Shown here in pieces: positions 8,162 through 16,906 of a stretch of DNA of 64,000 bases (its first letter is position 1; the number at the start of each line of letters is the position of its first letter). The DNA is from JAFAXD01 sp051985675 (GTDB lineage Bacteria > Pseudomonadota > Alphaproteobacteria > Rhizobiales > Xanthobacteraceae). Location: assembly GCA_051985675.1 (NCBI GenBank), contig JBPYFJ010000007.1, forward strand, positions 1-64,000, in the 5' to 3' direction. The translations under genes and the position numbers were made by a program. The notes under the pieces are model-generated. The model was given only the letters and a program-made list of their open reading frames with translations, was not told the DNA's origin and ran no database searches.

Positions 8162-9357
8162 GTACCCGACGCGAATGAGCGCGGCGCTGGCGAAACTACC
8201 TGCCCGCCCGATTGTGTCACGCGCAGCACGGCGAGCCCGCGTTGGTTGGATCCATCCGGGCGGAAGCGGAAAACCCCGTCGATGCCCGTGAACCCGGACG
8301 CGGTGGTCAGCACTTCGGGCGAGAAGCGCTTGGTGCCCTGCGTCTTGGTGAGCGCCGCCACCAGGGTGACCGCGTCGTAGGACAGCGACGCCGTGCGCGC
8401 CGGATCGCTGCCGAACTTCATCCGGTAGCGCGTCGCGAACGATTTGTAGTTATTGGGTGCGGCCGGATCGGGGCCGACGTACCAGGCGCCCTGCAAAGCG
8501 GGATCGCCGAAGATGCGTTGATCTTCCCACAGTCCGGTCCCCAGCAACTGCAACCGGGCGAGGTTGACGCCACTGAGCTTGAGCGCCTGAACCATCGCCG
8601 GCGCGCTCTCCGCATCAGCCGGGATGAACAGCGCATCGGCGCTGCCGACCGCCTGTGCGACCGCGCGGGCGGCGTCCTGGGTCTTGCCGGCCGAAAAGCG
8701 TTCGAGCCCGACGATGCGGCCGCCCTTGGTGGCGACGTCCTGGCGGAACTCGGCCTCGACAACGCCGCCGTAGGCATTGTCCGGAATCAGCGCCACGAAT
8801 GAACGTTTGCCCTGCGACATCGCGTAATCGACGATGCGTGCGACGTCCGATTCCGGAAGCAGGCTCAACAAATAGACGCCGTGACCCGCAACGCTCGAAT
8901 CGGTCGAGAACGCGATCACCGGAATATTGCGGGCGCGCGCGACCTGCCCCACCGTTTGAACCGAGGTCGAGAACAGCGGTCCGAGAATGATCTCTGCACC
9001 CTCGTCGACGGCCTGTTGGGTGACTTGCTGGGCGGTTGCTGCGTTGCCGGCGTCATCGCGCGGCAGAACCTGAATGTCGGTCTGGAACTGCGCCATGGCG
9101 AGCTCGGCGGAGTTGCGCATCGATTGCGCGACCGTGCCAGCGTTGCCGCTTGCGGTCAGCGGCAGGACCAGCGCCACCTTGACCGGCCCCGTGCCGATCG
9201 TGTTGGCAGCCGACGCCGCCGCTTGCGGGGCGGCCGGCGGCGCACCGCCGAACGGGTCGCTGCCGGGTGGGCCACCGGTGCATCCCCCAAGCACCGCGGC
9301 GATTACCAGCGCGAGCCAACGCGTCCCGCCGCGATAGGCGTAGCTTATTTGGAACAT
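8158..9357 (-). CDS. LpoA-like penicillin-binding-protein activator lipoprotein (type 1 periplasmic binding fold)
   Basis: A 399-residue lipoprotein starting at ATG 9357 behind GAGGAGA. The signal peptide ends in a lipobox L23-G24-G25-C26. After a Pro/Ala/Gly-rich linker (about residues 27-55) comes a periplasmic-binding fold of the Leu/Ile/Val receptor type, beginning VKVALVLPLTASGNAG. This matches the LpoA/YraM C-terminal domain, which in gammaproteobacteria activates PBP1a from the outer membrane. The N-terminal TPR domain of E. coli LpoA is absent, as is usual in alphaproteobacteria, so the PBP-activating role is inferred. It is divergent from rsmI, a neighbour it also has in E. coli. Confidence 0.85.
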   Translation of the reverse strand: MFQISYAYRGGTRWLALVIAAVLGGCTGGPPGSDPFGGAPPAAPQAAASAANTIGTGPVKVALVLPLTASGNAGTVAQSMRNSAELAMAQFQTDIQVLPRDDAGNAATAQQVTQQAVDEGAEIILGPLFSTSVQTVGQVARARNIPVIAFSTDSSVAGHGVYLLSLLPESDVARIVDYAMSQGKRSFVALIPDNAYGGVVEAEFRQDVATKGGRIVGLERFSAGKTQDAARAVAQAVGSADALFIPADAESAPAMVQALKLSGVNLARLQLLGTGLWEDQRIFGDPALQGAWYVGPDPAAPNNYKSFATRYRMKFGSDPARTASLSYDAVTLVAALTKTQGTKRFSPEVLTTASGFTGIDGVFRFRPDGSNQRGLAVLRVTQSGGQVVSPAPRSFASGT

Positions 9358-9569
9358 TCGTCTCCTCGGCGCCCCTAGCACCGATCCCCGGGATGTCGGC
9401 GACCGTCGAAATCCGCCCCTTGATCCGGCATCATGGTCGCAAAACTCCCCTTGGAACAGTGTCAATTCCGCAATTTTCGGCCGGGCATTTTGGTACCGTT
9501 GTCCCCGGGGCGGGTGGTGGATTGGCCAAGCAATCCGTCAAAAAGCCCTCCATGACGTATGGTTGACGC

Positions 9570-10487
9570 ATGCCGCCCCGCAAACAGGCCGAAGCCACCA
9601 GCGACCAGCGCCGAACCTATCAGATCGGCAACCAGGTTTTGGAGGCGAGGCCGCTCACCGTCGGCCTGTATGTGGTGGCAACGCCGATTGGCAACCTGGG
9701 CGACATCACGCTGCGGGGGCTTGAAACGCTCGCCGCCGCCGACCTCGTCGCGTGCGAGGATACCCGCGTCACCCGCAAGCTGTTCGAGCGCTATGGCCTC
9801 ACGGCGCCGCTTACGCCCTATCACGATCACAATGCGGCGACGGCACGGCCCGGCATCCTGCGACGCCTCGCCGCCGGTCGGGCGGTGGCACTGGTCTCCG
9901 ACGCGGGGACGCCGCTGGTGTCGGACCCCGGCTATAAGCTCGTGCGCGCGGCGCAAGCCGAAGGCCATCCCGTTATCGCGATCCCCGGCGCTTCTGCCGT
10001 ACTGGCGGCGCTCACCGTCGCCGGGTTGCCCACCGATCGCTTTTTCTTCGCCGGCTTCCTGCCAAACAGGCCCTCGGCGCGGGACGATCGCATCGCCGAA
10101 TTCGCCACGCTGCGGGCAACGGTCGTGTTGTTCGAGGCGGGCTCCCGCATGGCCGCTACGCTCGCACTCTTGGCGCAGCGGCTGGGCCCGCGTGCCGCCG
10201 TTGTCTGCCGCGAGCTCACCAAACTGCACGAGGACGTCCGACGGGGCACTCTGGATGAACTCGCCGGGCATTGGGCTCGCGATGGCGAGACTCGCGGCGA
10301 GTTTGTGACTGTGATTGCCCCGGCCGAAGCAGCGGTTCCCCAGGATGAGGACGTTGACAATATGTTGCGACACGCTCTCGTGGGCGCGTCCCTGAAGGAG
10401 GCGGTCGCTGCGGTCGCGGCGGCCACCGGCCAGCCGCGCCGCCACGTCTACCAGCGCGCCCTGGCGCTCAAGAACGATGCACCCTGA
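9570..10487 (+). CDS. rsmI: 16S rRNA (cytidine(1402)-2'-O)-methyltransferase RsmI
   Basis: SAM-dependent enzyme that 2'-O-methylates C1402 in the decoding centre of 16S rRNA. The product has 305 residues, including about 30 before the conserved start LYVVATPIGNLGDITLR. SDAGTPLVSDPGYKLV and PGASAVLAAL form the SAM pocket of the tetrapyrrole-methylase fold, and the small C-terminal domain of RsmI is present (LKEAVAAVAAATG). The coding region overlaps yraN by 11 nt, so the two are translationally linked. It is divergent from the LpoA-like gene. Confidence 0.97.
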   Translation: MPPRKQAEATSDQRRTYQIGNQVLEARPLTVGLYVVATPIGNLGDITLRGLETLAAADLVACEDTRVTRKLFERYGLTAPLTPYHDHNAATARPGILRRLAAGRAVALVSDAGTPLVSDPGYKLVRAAQAEGHPVIAIPGASAVLAALTVAGLPTDRFFFAGFLPNRPSARDDRIAEFATLRATVVLFEAGSRMAATLALLAQRLGPRAAVVCRELTKLHEDVRRGTLDELAGHWARDGETRGEFVTVIAPAEAAVPQDEDVDNMLRHALVGASLKEAVAAVAAATGQPRRHVYQRALALKNDAP

Positions 10488-10881
10488 GCAGCCGCAGCCG
10501 AAGCCCTCGCCGTCGCCCGATCCGGCGCGGGTAGCGGCCTTTCGCCATGGCCTTTCGGCAGAAGGCCGCGCCGCGCTGCTGCTGATCGCCAAGGGGTTCT
10601 GGATTGCGGCCCGGCGCTGCAAGACCCCGGTCGGCGAAATCGATATCGTGGCACGGCGCGGAAAAACGCTGGCGTTTATCGAGGTCAAAGCGCGCGCGCG
10701 TGACGCCGACGCCGCCGAGGCCGTCACCACCCATCAGCAGCGCCGCATCGTCGCCGCCGCGCGTTATTGGCTGGCCTGCCACCCGGGCGACGCCACGCGC
10801 AACATTCGCTTTGACGTCGTCCTGGTAGTGCCGGGGCGCTTTCCGCGTCACATCCCGGCGGCGTTCGACGCGACAGTTTGA
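10477..10881 (+). CDS. yraN: UPF0102 (YraN) endonuclease-like protein
   Basis: A 134-residue member of the YraN family, which has a restriction-endonuclease-like fold and no established substrate. The core motif is visible: GEIDIVARRG (acidic residues) followed by FIEVKARA (ExK). The Pro-rich N-terminal tail (about 16 residues) looks disordered. ATG 10477 lies inside the end of rsmI. The order rsmI-yraN next to an LpoA-type lipoprotein is conserved across proteobacteria, which supports the call and hints at a link to the envelope or to DNA uptake; comM is close by. Confidence 0.93.
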   Translation: MHPEQPQPKPSPSPDPARVAAFRHGLSAEGRAALLLIAKGFWIAARRCKTPVGEIDIVARRGKTLAFIEVKARARDADAAEAVTTHQQRRIVAAARYWLACHPGDATRNIRFDVVLVVPGRFPRHIPAAFDATV

Positions 10882-10931
10882 GCCTGCTACAACGCGCCGC
10901 CACTCTCCTCTGGTCTTGGTCTTGTACCGCC

Positions 10932-11870
10932 ATGCCCCTGCGAGTCGCCGTTCAGATGGACCCGATCGAGCGGATCAACATCCGCGGCGATTCGACGTTC
11001 GCATTGCTGCTTGAAGCGCAACGGCGCGGACACGTGCTCGCCTATTACACCCTGGATCGCATCGCGCTGCGCGACGGCAAGGTGTCGGCCGGTGTGCAGG
11101 CACTCTCCGTGCGCGACACGGTGGGCGATCACTTCACCCTGGGCGAGATCAGCAGAGTCGATCTTGCCGGGTTCGACGTCGTGCTGATGCGACAGGATCC
11201 GCCGTTCGATCTCGCCTACATCACGGCGACGCATCTTTTGGAGCGCATTCATCCCGGGACGCTTGTCGTCAACGATCCGGCCAGTGTGCGCAACGCGCCC
11301 GAAAAGATGTTCGTCACCGAATTTCCCGACCTGATGCCGCCGACACTGCTGACGCGCGACCTCGCGGAGATCAAATCGTTTCGCGCCGAGCACGGCGACA
11401 TCGTCATGAAGCCGCTCTACGGCAAGGGCGGAGAAGCGGTGTTCCGGGTCGCGCCCGAGGATCTTAATTTCGGTTCGCTCTATGACCTGTTCGCTGCGAC
11501 GTTCCGCGAGCCTTGGGTCGTGCAGAAATTCCTGCCAGCGGTGAAGCAGGGCGACAAGCGGATCATTCTGGTCGATGGCGAGTTCGGTGGCGCCGTCAAC
11601 CGTGTGCCGGCGCCGGACGATCTGCGGTCCAACATGGTGCGCGGCGGCATCCCGAAGGAAACCGAGCTGACCGCGCGCGAGCGCGAAATCTGCGCACGGC
11701 TCGGGCCAGCGCTGCGCGAGCGCGGCCTTCTGTTCACCGGCATCGACGTGATCGACGGCTATCTGACTGAGATCAACGTCACCTCCCCGACCGGCATCCG
11801 CGCGATCAAGACCCTGGGCGGGCCCGACCTCGCCGCGCTGATTTGGGACAAGATTGAAGCGAAGCGCTGA
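10932..11870 (+). CDS. gshB: Glutathione synthetase
   Basis: ATP-grasp ligase joining gamma-glutamylcysteine and glycine, the second step of glutathione synthesis. It has 312 residues from ATG 10932, where the conserved MPLRVAVQMDPIERINI begins. A TTG at 10878 would give a longer N-terminus without family support. Visible motifs: LMRQDPPFDLAYI, the ATP-binding loop MKPLYGKGGEAVF, and the metal/substrate region TGIDVIDGYLTEINVTSPTGI. It is close behind yraN and probably in the same transcript. Confidence 0.97.
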   Translation: MPLRVAVQMDPIERINIRGDSTFALLLEAQRRGHVLAYYTLDRIALRDGKVSAGVQALSVRDTVGDHFTLGEISRVDLAGFDVVLMRQDPPFDLAYITATHLLERIHPGTLVVNDPASVRNAPEKMFVTEFPDLMPPTLLTRDLAEIKSFRAEHGDIVMKPLYGKGGEAVFRVAPEDLNFGSLYDLFAATFREPWVVQKFLPAVKQGDKRIILVDGEFGGAVNRVPAPDDLRSNMVRGGIPKETELTAREREICARLGPALRERGLLFTGIDVIDGYLTEINVTSPTGIRAIKTLGGPDLAALIWDKIEAKR

Positions 11871-11960
11871 GCTGACGGCCCCGGCGCTTGCATCTGTTCA
11901 CTAAATGTTCTTGCTGGCCGGTTCGCGCCCAGGTAGTATTCCGGGTCGGCGGGAGCGGCG

Positions 11961-13499
11961 ATGGTCCAGCGCGTTTCGACAGTGGCGTTCGAAGGCATCG
12001 AAGCGCGCGCGGTCGACGTGCAGGTGCAGGTTGCACCCGGGATGCCGGCGTTCAATGTGGTGGGCCTGCCTGACAAGGCAGTGTCTGAAGCACGAGAACG
12101 GGTGCGTTCGGCCCTGATGGCATCGGGCCTGGCGTTGCCGGCTAGGCGCATCACCGTCAATCTCGCGCCCGCCGACCTGCCCAAGGAGGGCAGCCATTAC
12201 GACCTCCCGATCGCCCTTGGGCTGATGGCCGCGATCGGTGCAATTCCGGCCGACGCAACGTCCGGCTTCACGGTTTTGGGCGAGCTCGGGCTGGACGGGT
12301 CGGTCGCACCGGTGACCGGCGTCCTACCGGCAGCGATCGGCGCCAACGGCCGCGCCGAGGGCCTCATCTGCCCGGCCAGGTGCGGAGCGGAAGCGGCCTG
12401 GGCCAGTCCGGACATGGAGATCATTGCGGCATCCTCGCTCATTCAGCTCGCTAACCATTTTCGGGGGACGCAGGTGCTGTCGCGGCCGCAGCCGAAGGTT
12501 CGCGAGGTCGCCAGCGCTGCCCTCGATCTCAAGGACATCAAAGGCCAGGATAGCGCCAAGCGGGCGCTCGAGATCGCAGCTGCCGGAGGCCACAATCTCT
12601 TGATGAACGGCCCACCCGGCGCCGGCAAGTCGATGCTGGCCGCACGTCTGCCGTCGATACTGCCGCCACTGGCGCCGGCGGAACTCCTGGAAATATCGAT
12701 GATCGCCTCGGTAGCCGGAGAAATCGCCGACGGCGCGCTCACCAGCCAGCGGCCGTTCCGCGCCCCGCACCATTCGGCCAGCATGCCGGCGCTGGTCGGC
12801 GGCGGATTGCGCGCCAGACCGGGCGAAATCTCGCTCGCGCACCACGGCGTGCTCTTCCTGGATGAGTTTCCGGAGTTCGATCCGCGCGTGCTCGACTCGC
12901 TGCGCCAACCGCTAGAGAGCGGCGAAGTGTCGATCGCCCGCGCCAACCATCGCGTCACCTATCCGGCGCGCTTCATGTTGGTCGCTGCCATGAATCCGTG
13001 CCGGTGCGGGCGCGCGAACGAGCCGGGTTATGTCTGCAAGCGCGCCGCCGCGGCGCGCTGCGTGGCCGACTATCAGGCCCGACTGTCGGGCCCGCTGCTC
13101 GACCGCATCGACCTCACTATCGAGCTGCCCGCGCTGACCGCCGCCGACCTTATCTTGCCGCCGCCGGCGGAGGACAGCGCAACCGTTGCAGCCCGTGTCG
13201 CGCGGGCGCGCGAGCGGCAGGCGCAGCGCTATGCGAACCTCGGGCTCGCCGGCGTGCGCACCAACGCACAGGCTCCCGCCAACGCGCTGGAAGAGGTGGC
13301 GAGGCCGGACCGCGCCGGGCTGACGCTCCTGCGCGAGGCTGCCGAAGCGATGCGACTCTCGGCGCGCGGCTACCACCGGGTGTTGCGGGTCGCGCGTTCA
13401 CTCGCGGATCTCGAGGGGACCGCCGCCGTGACCCGCATGCATGTGGCGGAAGCGCTTTCCTATCGGGCGCTCGTGGACGAACCCCAGCGCGTTGCCTGA
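11961..13499 (+). CDS. comM: YifB/ComM family Mg-chelatase-like AAA+ ATPase
   Basis: A 512-residue AAA+ protein. The N-terminal ChlI-type domain (PGMPAFNVVGLPDKAVSEARERV...; HYDLPIALGL) precedes the ATPase with Walker A GPPGAGKSM and Walker B GVLFLDEFPEF, then MNPCRCG and a C-terminal Mg-chelatase domain. ComM homologues act as hexameric branch-migration helicases that help integrate transformed DNA; in this organism that role is inferred. It lies 90 bp downstream of gshB. Its stop is followed by a 173-bp gap carrying a Pho-box-like site for the next gene. Confidence 0.94.
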   Translation: MVQRVSTVAFEGIEARAVDVQVQVAPGMPAFNVVGLPDKAVSEARERVRSALMASGLALPARRITVNLAPADLPKEGSHYDLPIALGLMAAIGAIPADATSGFTVLGELGLDGSVAPVTGVLPAAIGANGRAEGLICPARCGAEAAWASPDMEIIAASSLIQLANHFRGTQVLSRPQPKVREVASAALDLKDIKGQDSAKRALEIAAAGGHNLLMNGPPGAGKSMLAARLPSILPPLAPAELLEISMIASVAGEIADGALTSQRPFRAPHHSASMPALVGGGLRARPGEISLAHHGVLFLDEFPEFDPRVLDSLRQPLESGEVSIARANHRVTYPARFMLVAAMNPCRCGRANEPGYVCKRAAAARCVADYQARLSGPLLDRIDLTIELPALTAADLILPPPAEDSATVAARVARARERQAQRYANLGLAGVRTNAQAPANALEEVARPDRAGLTLLREAAEAMRLSARGYHRVLRVARSLADLEGTAAVTRMHVAEALSYRALVDEPQRVA

Positions 13500-13581
13500 T
13501 TGGCCTACGTTGCGCTGCGGCAGAACTCCTCGGCGCCTCGGCGCAGGCGAGGCTTGTGGTCAAGACGTGCTATAACATGCG

Positions 13582-13599
13582 TTGTCACAAATCTGTGGC
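13582..13599 (+). promoter_or_regulatory. Candidate Pho box upstream of olsB
   Basis: TTGTCACAAATCTGTGGC matches the PhoB consensus CTGTCATAAATCTGTCAC at 14 of 18 positions and keeps the 11-bp direct-repeat spacing (TTGTCAC / CTGTGGC). It lies 73 bp before the olsB start. Ornithine-lipid synthesis is PhoB-induced in Sinorhizobium, so the location makes functional sense. No convincing -10 element was identified. Confidence 0.5.
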
Positions 13600-13672
13600 C
13601 GGCGCATGGTCTAGACGCGTGAATGCGCAACCGACTGATTCGGCGCTACGTTGCCATTCCGAGGGGGCGGTC

Positions 13673-14608
13673 GTGTTGAATCCGGTAGTAGCAAAGCCCG
13701 TTGGGCTGATGGATCGGTTTCGTGGGCCGCTGCAGGGCATGCCCTTCATGCCGGCTCTGCGCGCCTACAGCGGGCTACGGCCACGCGAGGCGATCTCGCA
13801 GACCGCCCGCACCCTGGGCCGGCTCGGCACGCTCGAGGTTCGCCTTGCCCGCTCAGCCGCCGACGTGCGCCGAGCGCAGAAACTTCGCTATCGCGTGTTC
13901 TACAAAGAAATGTGCGCGGTGCCGGATGCCGGCAAGATGATCGCGCAGCGGGACATCGATACGTTTGACGCGATCTGCGATCACCTCATCGTCATCGACC
14001 ACGCCACGCGCGGCCCCACTGGCAAGCCTATCATCGTCGGCACCTACCGGCTGCTGCGCCAACAGATCGCGGAACGCAGCGGCGGATTCTACAGCGCCGG
14101 CGAGTACGATATCGCTCCGCTACTGGCGCGACATCGGGAGTTTAGGTTCCTCGAGCTCGGTCGCTCTTGTGTGCTGCCCGCCTATCGCAGCAAGCGCACC
14201 GTCGAGCTGCTCTGGCACGGTGTCTGGACCTACATCTTGCATCACCGTGTGGACGCCATGCTTGGCTGCGTCAGCCTCGAAGGGACCGACCCGCGCGAAT
14301 TGGCGCTTCCGCTCTCGTTCCTGCATCACTTTGCGCCATCGCCGGATGCGTGGCGGGTGCGGGCGCTGCCACACCGCTATGTCGAGATGAACCGGATCAG
14401 CCGCGAGCAGATCGACAAGAAAGCGGCGGTGCACGCGCTGCCGCCGCTGGTGAAGGGCTATCTGCGGCTCGGCGCTTACATTGGTGACGGCGCGGTCGTT
14501 GATCATCAGTTCGGCACGACCGACGTACTGGCGGTGCTGCCGGTATCCGCGATCAACACCCGCTATATGCAATACTTTGGCCCGACGGCGGACCGCCACG
14601 CGGCCTGA
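13673..14608 (+). CDS. olsB: Probable L-ornithine N-alpha-acyltransferase (OlsB-type GNAT acyltransferase)
   Basis: A 311-residue GNAT-fold acyltransferase of the OlsB / hemolysin-like family, which transfers a 3-hydroxyacyl chain from acyl-ACP to ornithine, the first step of ornithine-lipid synthesis at the inner membrane. Visible family blocks: AQKLRYRVFYKEM, CDHLIVID, VGTYRLLRQ, FLELGRSCVLPAYRSKRTVELLWHG, MLGCVSLEGTDP. GTG 13673 has GAGGGGG five bases upstream; TTG 13676 and ATG 13709 are alternatives. No olsA is in view. The candidate Pho box upstream supports a lipid-remodelling role. Another GNAT acyltransferase of unknown substrate cannot be excluded. Confidence 0.8.
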   Translation: MLNPVVAKPVGLMDRFRGPLQGMPFMPALRAYSGLRPREAISQTARTLGRLGTLEVRLARSAADVRRAQKLRYRVFYKEMCAVPDAGKMIAQRDIDTFDAICDHLIVIDHATRGPTGKPIIVGTYRLLRQQIAERSGGFYSAGEYDIAPLLARHREFRFLELGRSCVLPAYRSKRTVELLWHGVWTYILHHRVDAMLGCVSLEGTDPRELALPLSFLHHFAPSPDAWRVRALPHRYVEMNRISREQIDKKAAVHALPPLVKGYLRLGAYIGDGAVVDHQFGTTDVLAVLPVSAINTRYMQYFGPTADRHAA

Positions 14609-14622
14609 AGCCGGCAAGCAAG

Positions 14623-15576
14623 TTACAGCCGCCGCAACGCCACCTCTTCGACCAAGTGACTGGTGCCCTTGCGCAGGATGAGGTCGGCGCGCGGCCGGGT
14701 CGGCAAAATGTTTTCGTGCAGGTTGACCAGATTGATCTTTGTCCAGATCTCGGTCGCGGTGGCAATCGCCTCCGCATCAGAGAGTTTCGCATAGCGGTGA
14801 AAGAACGACTTCGGATCCTGGAACGCGGTCTGCCGCAGCGCCAGGAAGCGGTCGACGTACCAGCTGCGCAGCACGTCCTCGTTGGCGTCGAGATAGACCG
14901 AGAAATCAAAGAAGTCGGATACGAACGGGATTGCCTTGCCGTCGCGCGGCAGGCCGCCGGTCTGCAGAACGTTGAGGCCCTCAACAATCAGGATCTCGGG
15001 CCGGTCAACCTCGACCCAGTGGTTGGGCAGCACGTCGTAGACGAGATGCGAATAGACGGGCGCCCGCACCGGGGTACGACCGGCCTTCACGTCCGCGAGG
15101 AAGCGCAGCAGCGCCGGCAGGTCGTAGCTTTCGGGAAACCCCTTCTTCTCCATCAAGCCTTCGCGCTCAAGGATCGCATTGGGAAACAAAAACCCGTCGG
15201 TGGTGACGAGGTCCACCCGCGGCACGTGCGTCCAGCGCGCGAGCAGAGCCTGCAACACGCGCGCCGTTGTCGACTTGCCGACCGCAACGGATCCGGCAAC
15301 GCCGATGATGTAGGGAGTCTTCGAATCCACCGTGCCGAGAAAGTGCTGCTGAGAGCGGAACAACCGCTGCGTGGCGGCGACGTAGAGCGAAAGCAGCCGC
15401 GACAGCGGCAGGTAGATCTCCTCGACCTCGGCCATATCTAGACGGTCACTCAGCGAACGCAGCCGCGCCACCTCGTCATGGGTCAGTGTCATCGGCGTGT
15501 CGGCGCGCAAGGTCGCCCATTCGGCGCGTCGAAAGACCCGATACGGCGAGAGGTGATCGTCAGTACGCTGTTCCAT
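14623..15576 (-). CDS. coaA: Type I pantothenate kinase
   Basis: Phosphorylates pantothenate with ATP, the first committed step of coenzyme A synthesis. The 317-residue product starts MEQRTDDHLSPYRVFRRAEWATLR and has the P-loop GVAGSVAVGKST, TTDGFLFPN, FPESYD and the IVEGLNVLQ region of CoaA. It is downstream of hisE on the same strand with a 100-bp gap that holds a 12-bp tandem repeat. It converges on olsB with only 14 bp between the stops. coaE, the last CoA step, is at 25.7 kb. Confidence 0.97.
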   Translation of the reverse strand: MEQRTDDHLSPYRVFRRAEWATLRADTPMTLTHDEVARLRSLSDRLDMAEVEEIYLPLSRLLSLYVAATQRLFRSQQHFLGTVDSKTPYIIGVAGSVAVGKSTTARVLQALLARWTHVPRVDLVTTDGFLFPNAILEREGLMEKKGFPESYDLPALLRFLADVKAGRTPVRAPVYSHLVYDVLPNHWVEVDRPEILIVEGLNVLQTGGLPRDGKAIPFVSDFFDFSVYLDANEDVLRSWYVDRFLALRQTAFQDPKSFFHRYAKLSDAEAIATATEIWTKINLVNLHENILPTRPRADLILRKGTSHLVEEVALRRL

Positions 15577-15610
15577 ACCGTGAAGATCTGGTGTTGCTGC
15601 CCATTCTCGA

Positions 15611-15634
15611 CTGTTTGTTTAACTGTTTGTTTAA
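15611..15634. repeat. Perfect 12-bp tandem repeat (two copies)
   Basis: CTGTTTGTTTAA occurs twice head to tail (15611-15622 and 15623-15634) in the hisE-coaA gap, 35 bp before the coaA start. It is much more AT-rich than its surroundings. It may be part of a coaA promoter, a repeated operator, or a slippage-prone site. Confidence 0.85.
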
Positions 15635-15676
15635 GCGTGTCCCTGCGCACAACCGGCGTCCGCGTTTGCAGACAAA

Positions 15677-16000
15677 CTAGTCCGGCTTGCGCGACGCTTT
15701 CTCCTCAAGGCCCGAGGTTTTGACGCGCATTGCGAGCTCGGCTTCGACTTCGGCGAGCGAAATGCCGCGTGCTCTAAGTACCACCAACAGATGATAGATC
15801 AGGTCGGCGCTCTCGGCGATCACGCGGTCACGATCCTCGACCGCCGCGGCCAGCACGGCTTCCACGGCCTCTTCGCCAAGTTTCTTGGCGCAGTAAGCGA
15901 CGCCGCGTTCCAGAAGCTTGCGGGTATAGGACGCATCCGCGCTGGCAGCCGCGCGCTCCCGCACCCGCTCTTCGAGGTCATGCACCGTAAAGGCGCTCAT
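15677..16000 (-). CDS. hisE: Phosphoribosyl-ATP pyrophosphatase
   Basis: Hydrolyses phosphoribosyl-ATP to phosphoribosyl-AMP, the second step of histidine synthesis. It is a monofunctional 107-residue HisE, with HisI presumably encoded elsewhere. The MazG-like metal site is visible in KKLGEEAVEAVLAA followed by ESADLIYHLLVVL. It follows hisF by 106 bp on the same strand and is the distal histidine gene of this cluster. Confidence 0.97.
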   Translation of the reverse strand: MSAFTVHDLEERVRERAAASADASYTRKLLERGVAYCAKKLGEEAVEAVLAAAVEDRDRVIAESADLIYHLLVVLRARGISLAEVEAELAMRVKTSGLEEKASRKPD

Positions 16001-16106
16001 GAGTGTCCATTAGCATCTCTATGGGTTGGCCGGGAGTAGCCAGCCTTCCGGTGGCAGACATGCGCGCCCAGGTAATACCGGTCCCTCCGGGCCCGCTTAT
16101 GCGGCA

Positions 16107-16880
16107 CTAGTCGAGCCGCATCGGCAGGCCGGCCCGCGCCATGTGCTCCTTGGCGGCGCGCACCGTGAACTCGCCGAAATGGAAGATCGATGCCGCCAGC
16201 ACCGCGGTGGCATGACCGTCGCGAATGCCCTCCACCAGATGGTCGAGCGTTCCAACGCCGCCCGAGGCGATCACCGGCACGCTCACCGCATCAGCGATCG
16301 CGCGCGTGAGCGCGAGATCGAAGCCGGTTCGCGTACCATCCCGATCCATGGACGTAAGCAGAATTTCACCGGCCCCCAGCGCCACGACTTCTTTGGCGTA
16401 GGCAATCGCGTCTATTCCGGTCGCGTTGCGTCCGCCATGAGTGAAAATCTCCCAGCGGTCGGGTTCCTCGCCCCGGGCGACGTTCTTGGCATCAATGGCC
16501 ACCACAATGCATTGATCGCCGAATTTCTCCGCCGCATCCTTGACAAAGCCACGGTCGCTGACCGCCGCGGTGTTGATCGACACCTTGTCAGCGCCCGAGT
16601 TGAGCAGCGCGCGAATGTCATCGATTGTGCGCACGCCTCCGCCGACAGTCAGCGGCATAAAACATGCCTCCGCGGTGCGCCGCACGACGTCGAGAATAAT
16701 GCCGCGGCGTTCGTGACTCGCCGTGATATCGAGAAAACAAAGCTCGTCTGCACCCGCGGCGTCATACGCGACGGCAGCTTCGACCGGATCGCCGGCGTCG
16801 CGCAGATTGACGAAGTTGACGCCTTTCACGACGCGGCCGTCCTTCACATCGAGGCACGGGATGACTCGGACTTTAAACAT
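16107..16880 (-). CDS. hisF: Imidazole glycerol phosphate synthase cyclase subunit
   Basis: TIM-barrel subunit that joins ammonia from HisH to PRFAR, giving imidazole glycerol phosphate and AICAR. The product has 257 residues. The catalytic aspartates are D11 in VIPCLDVKDG and the D of VVAIDAKN; the half-barrel phosphate-binding loops GGGVRT and ASGGVG are present. It is 26 bp downstream of hisA on the minus strand and probably co-transcribed with hisB-DUF2628-hisH-hisA. Confidence 0.98.
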   Translation of the reverse strand: MFKVRVIPCLDVKDGRVVKGVNFVNLRDAGDPVEAAVAYDAAGADELCFLDITASHERRGIILDVVRRTAEACFMPLTVGGGVRTIDDIRALLNSGADKVSINTAAVSDRGFVKDAAEKFGDQCIVVAIDAKNVARGEEPDRWEIFTHGGRNATGIDAIAYAKEVVALGAGEILLTSMDRDGTRTGFDLALTRAIADAVSVPVIASGGVGTLDHLVEGIRDGHATAVLAASIFHFGEFTVRAAKEHMARAGLPMRLD

Positions 16881-16906
16881 CAGGCCCTTTCAAACATGGA
16901 CATGCA

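Noticed and set aside
12998..13672. Open frame that continues upstream from olsB through the end of comM.
   Set aside because: The comM frame is the coding one; similarity to OlsB begins only near 13673.
15611..15634. Direct repeats here and at 60570-60609 considered as a minimal CRISPR array.
   Set aside because: Only two units each, no spacers and no cas genes.
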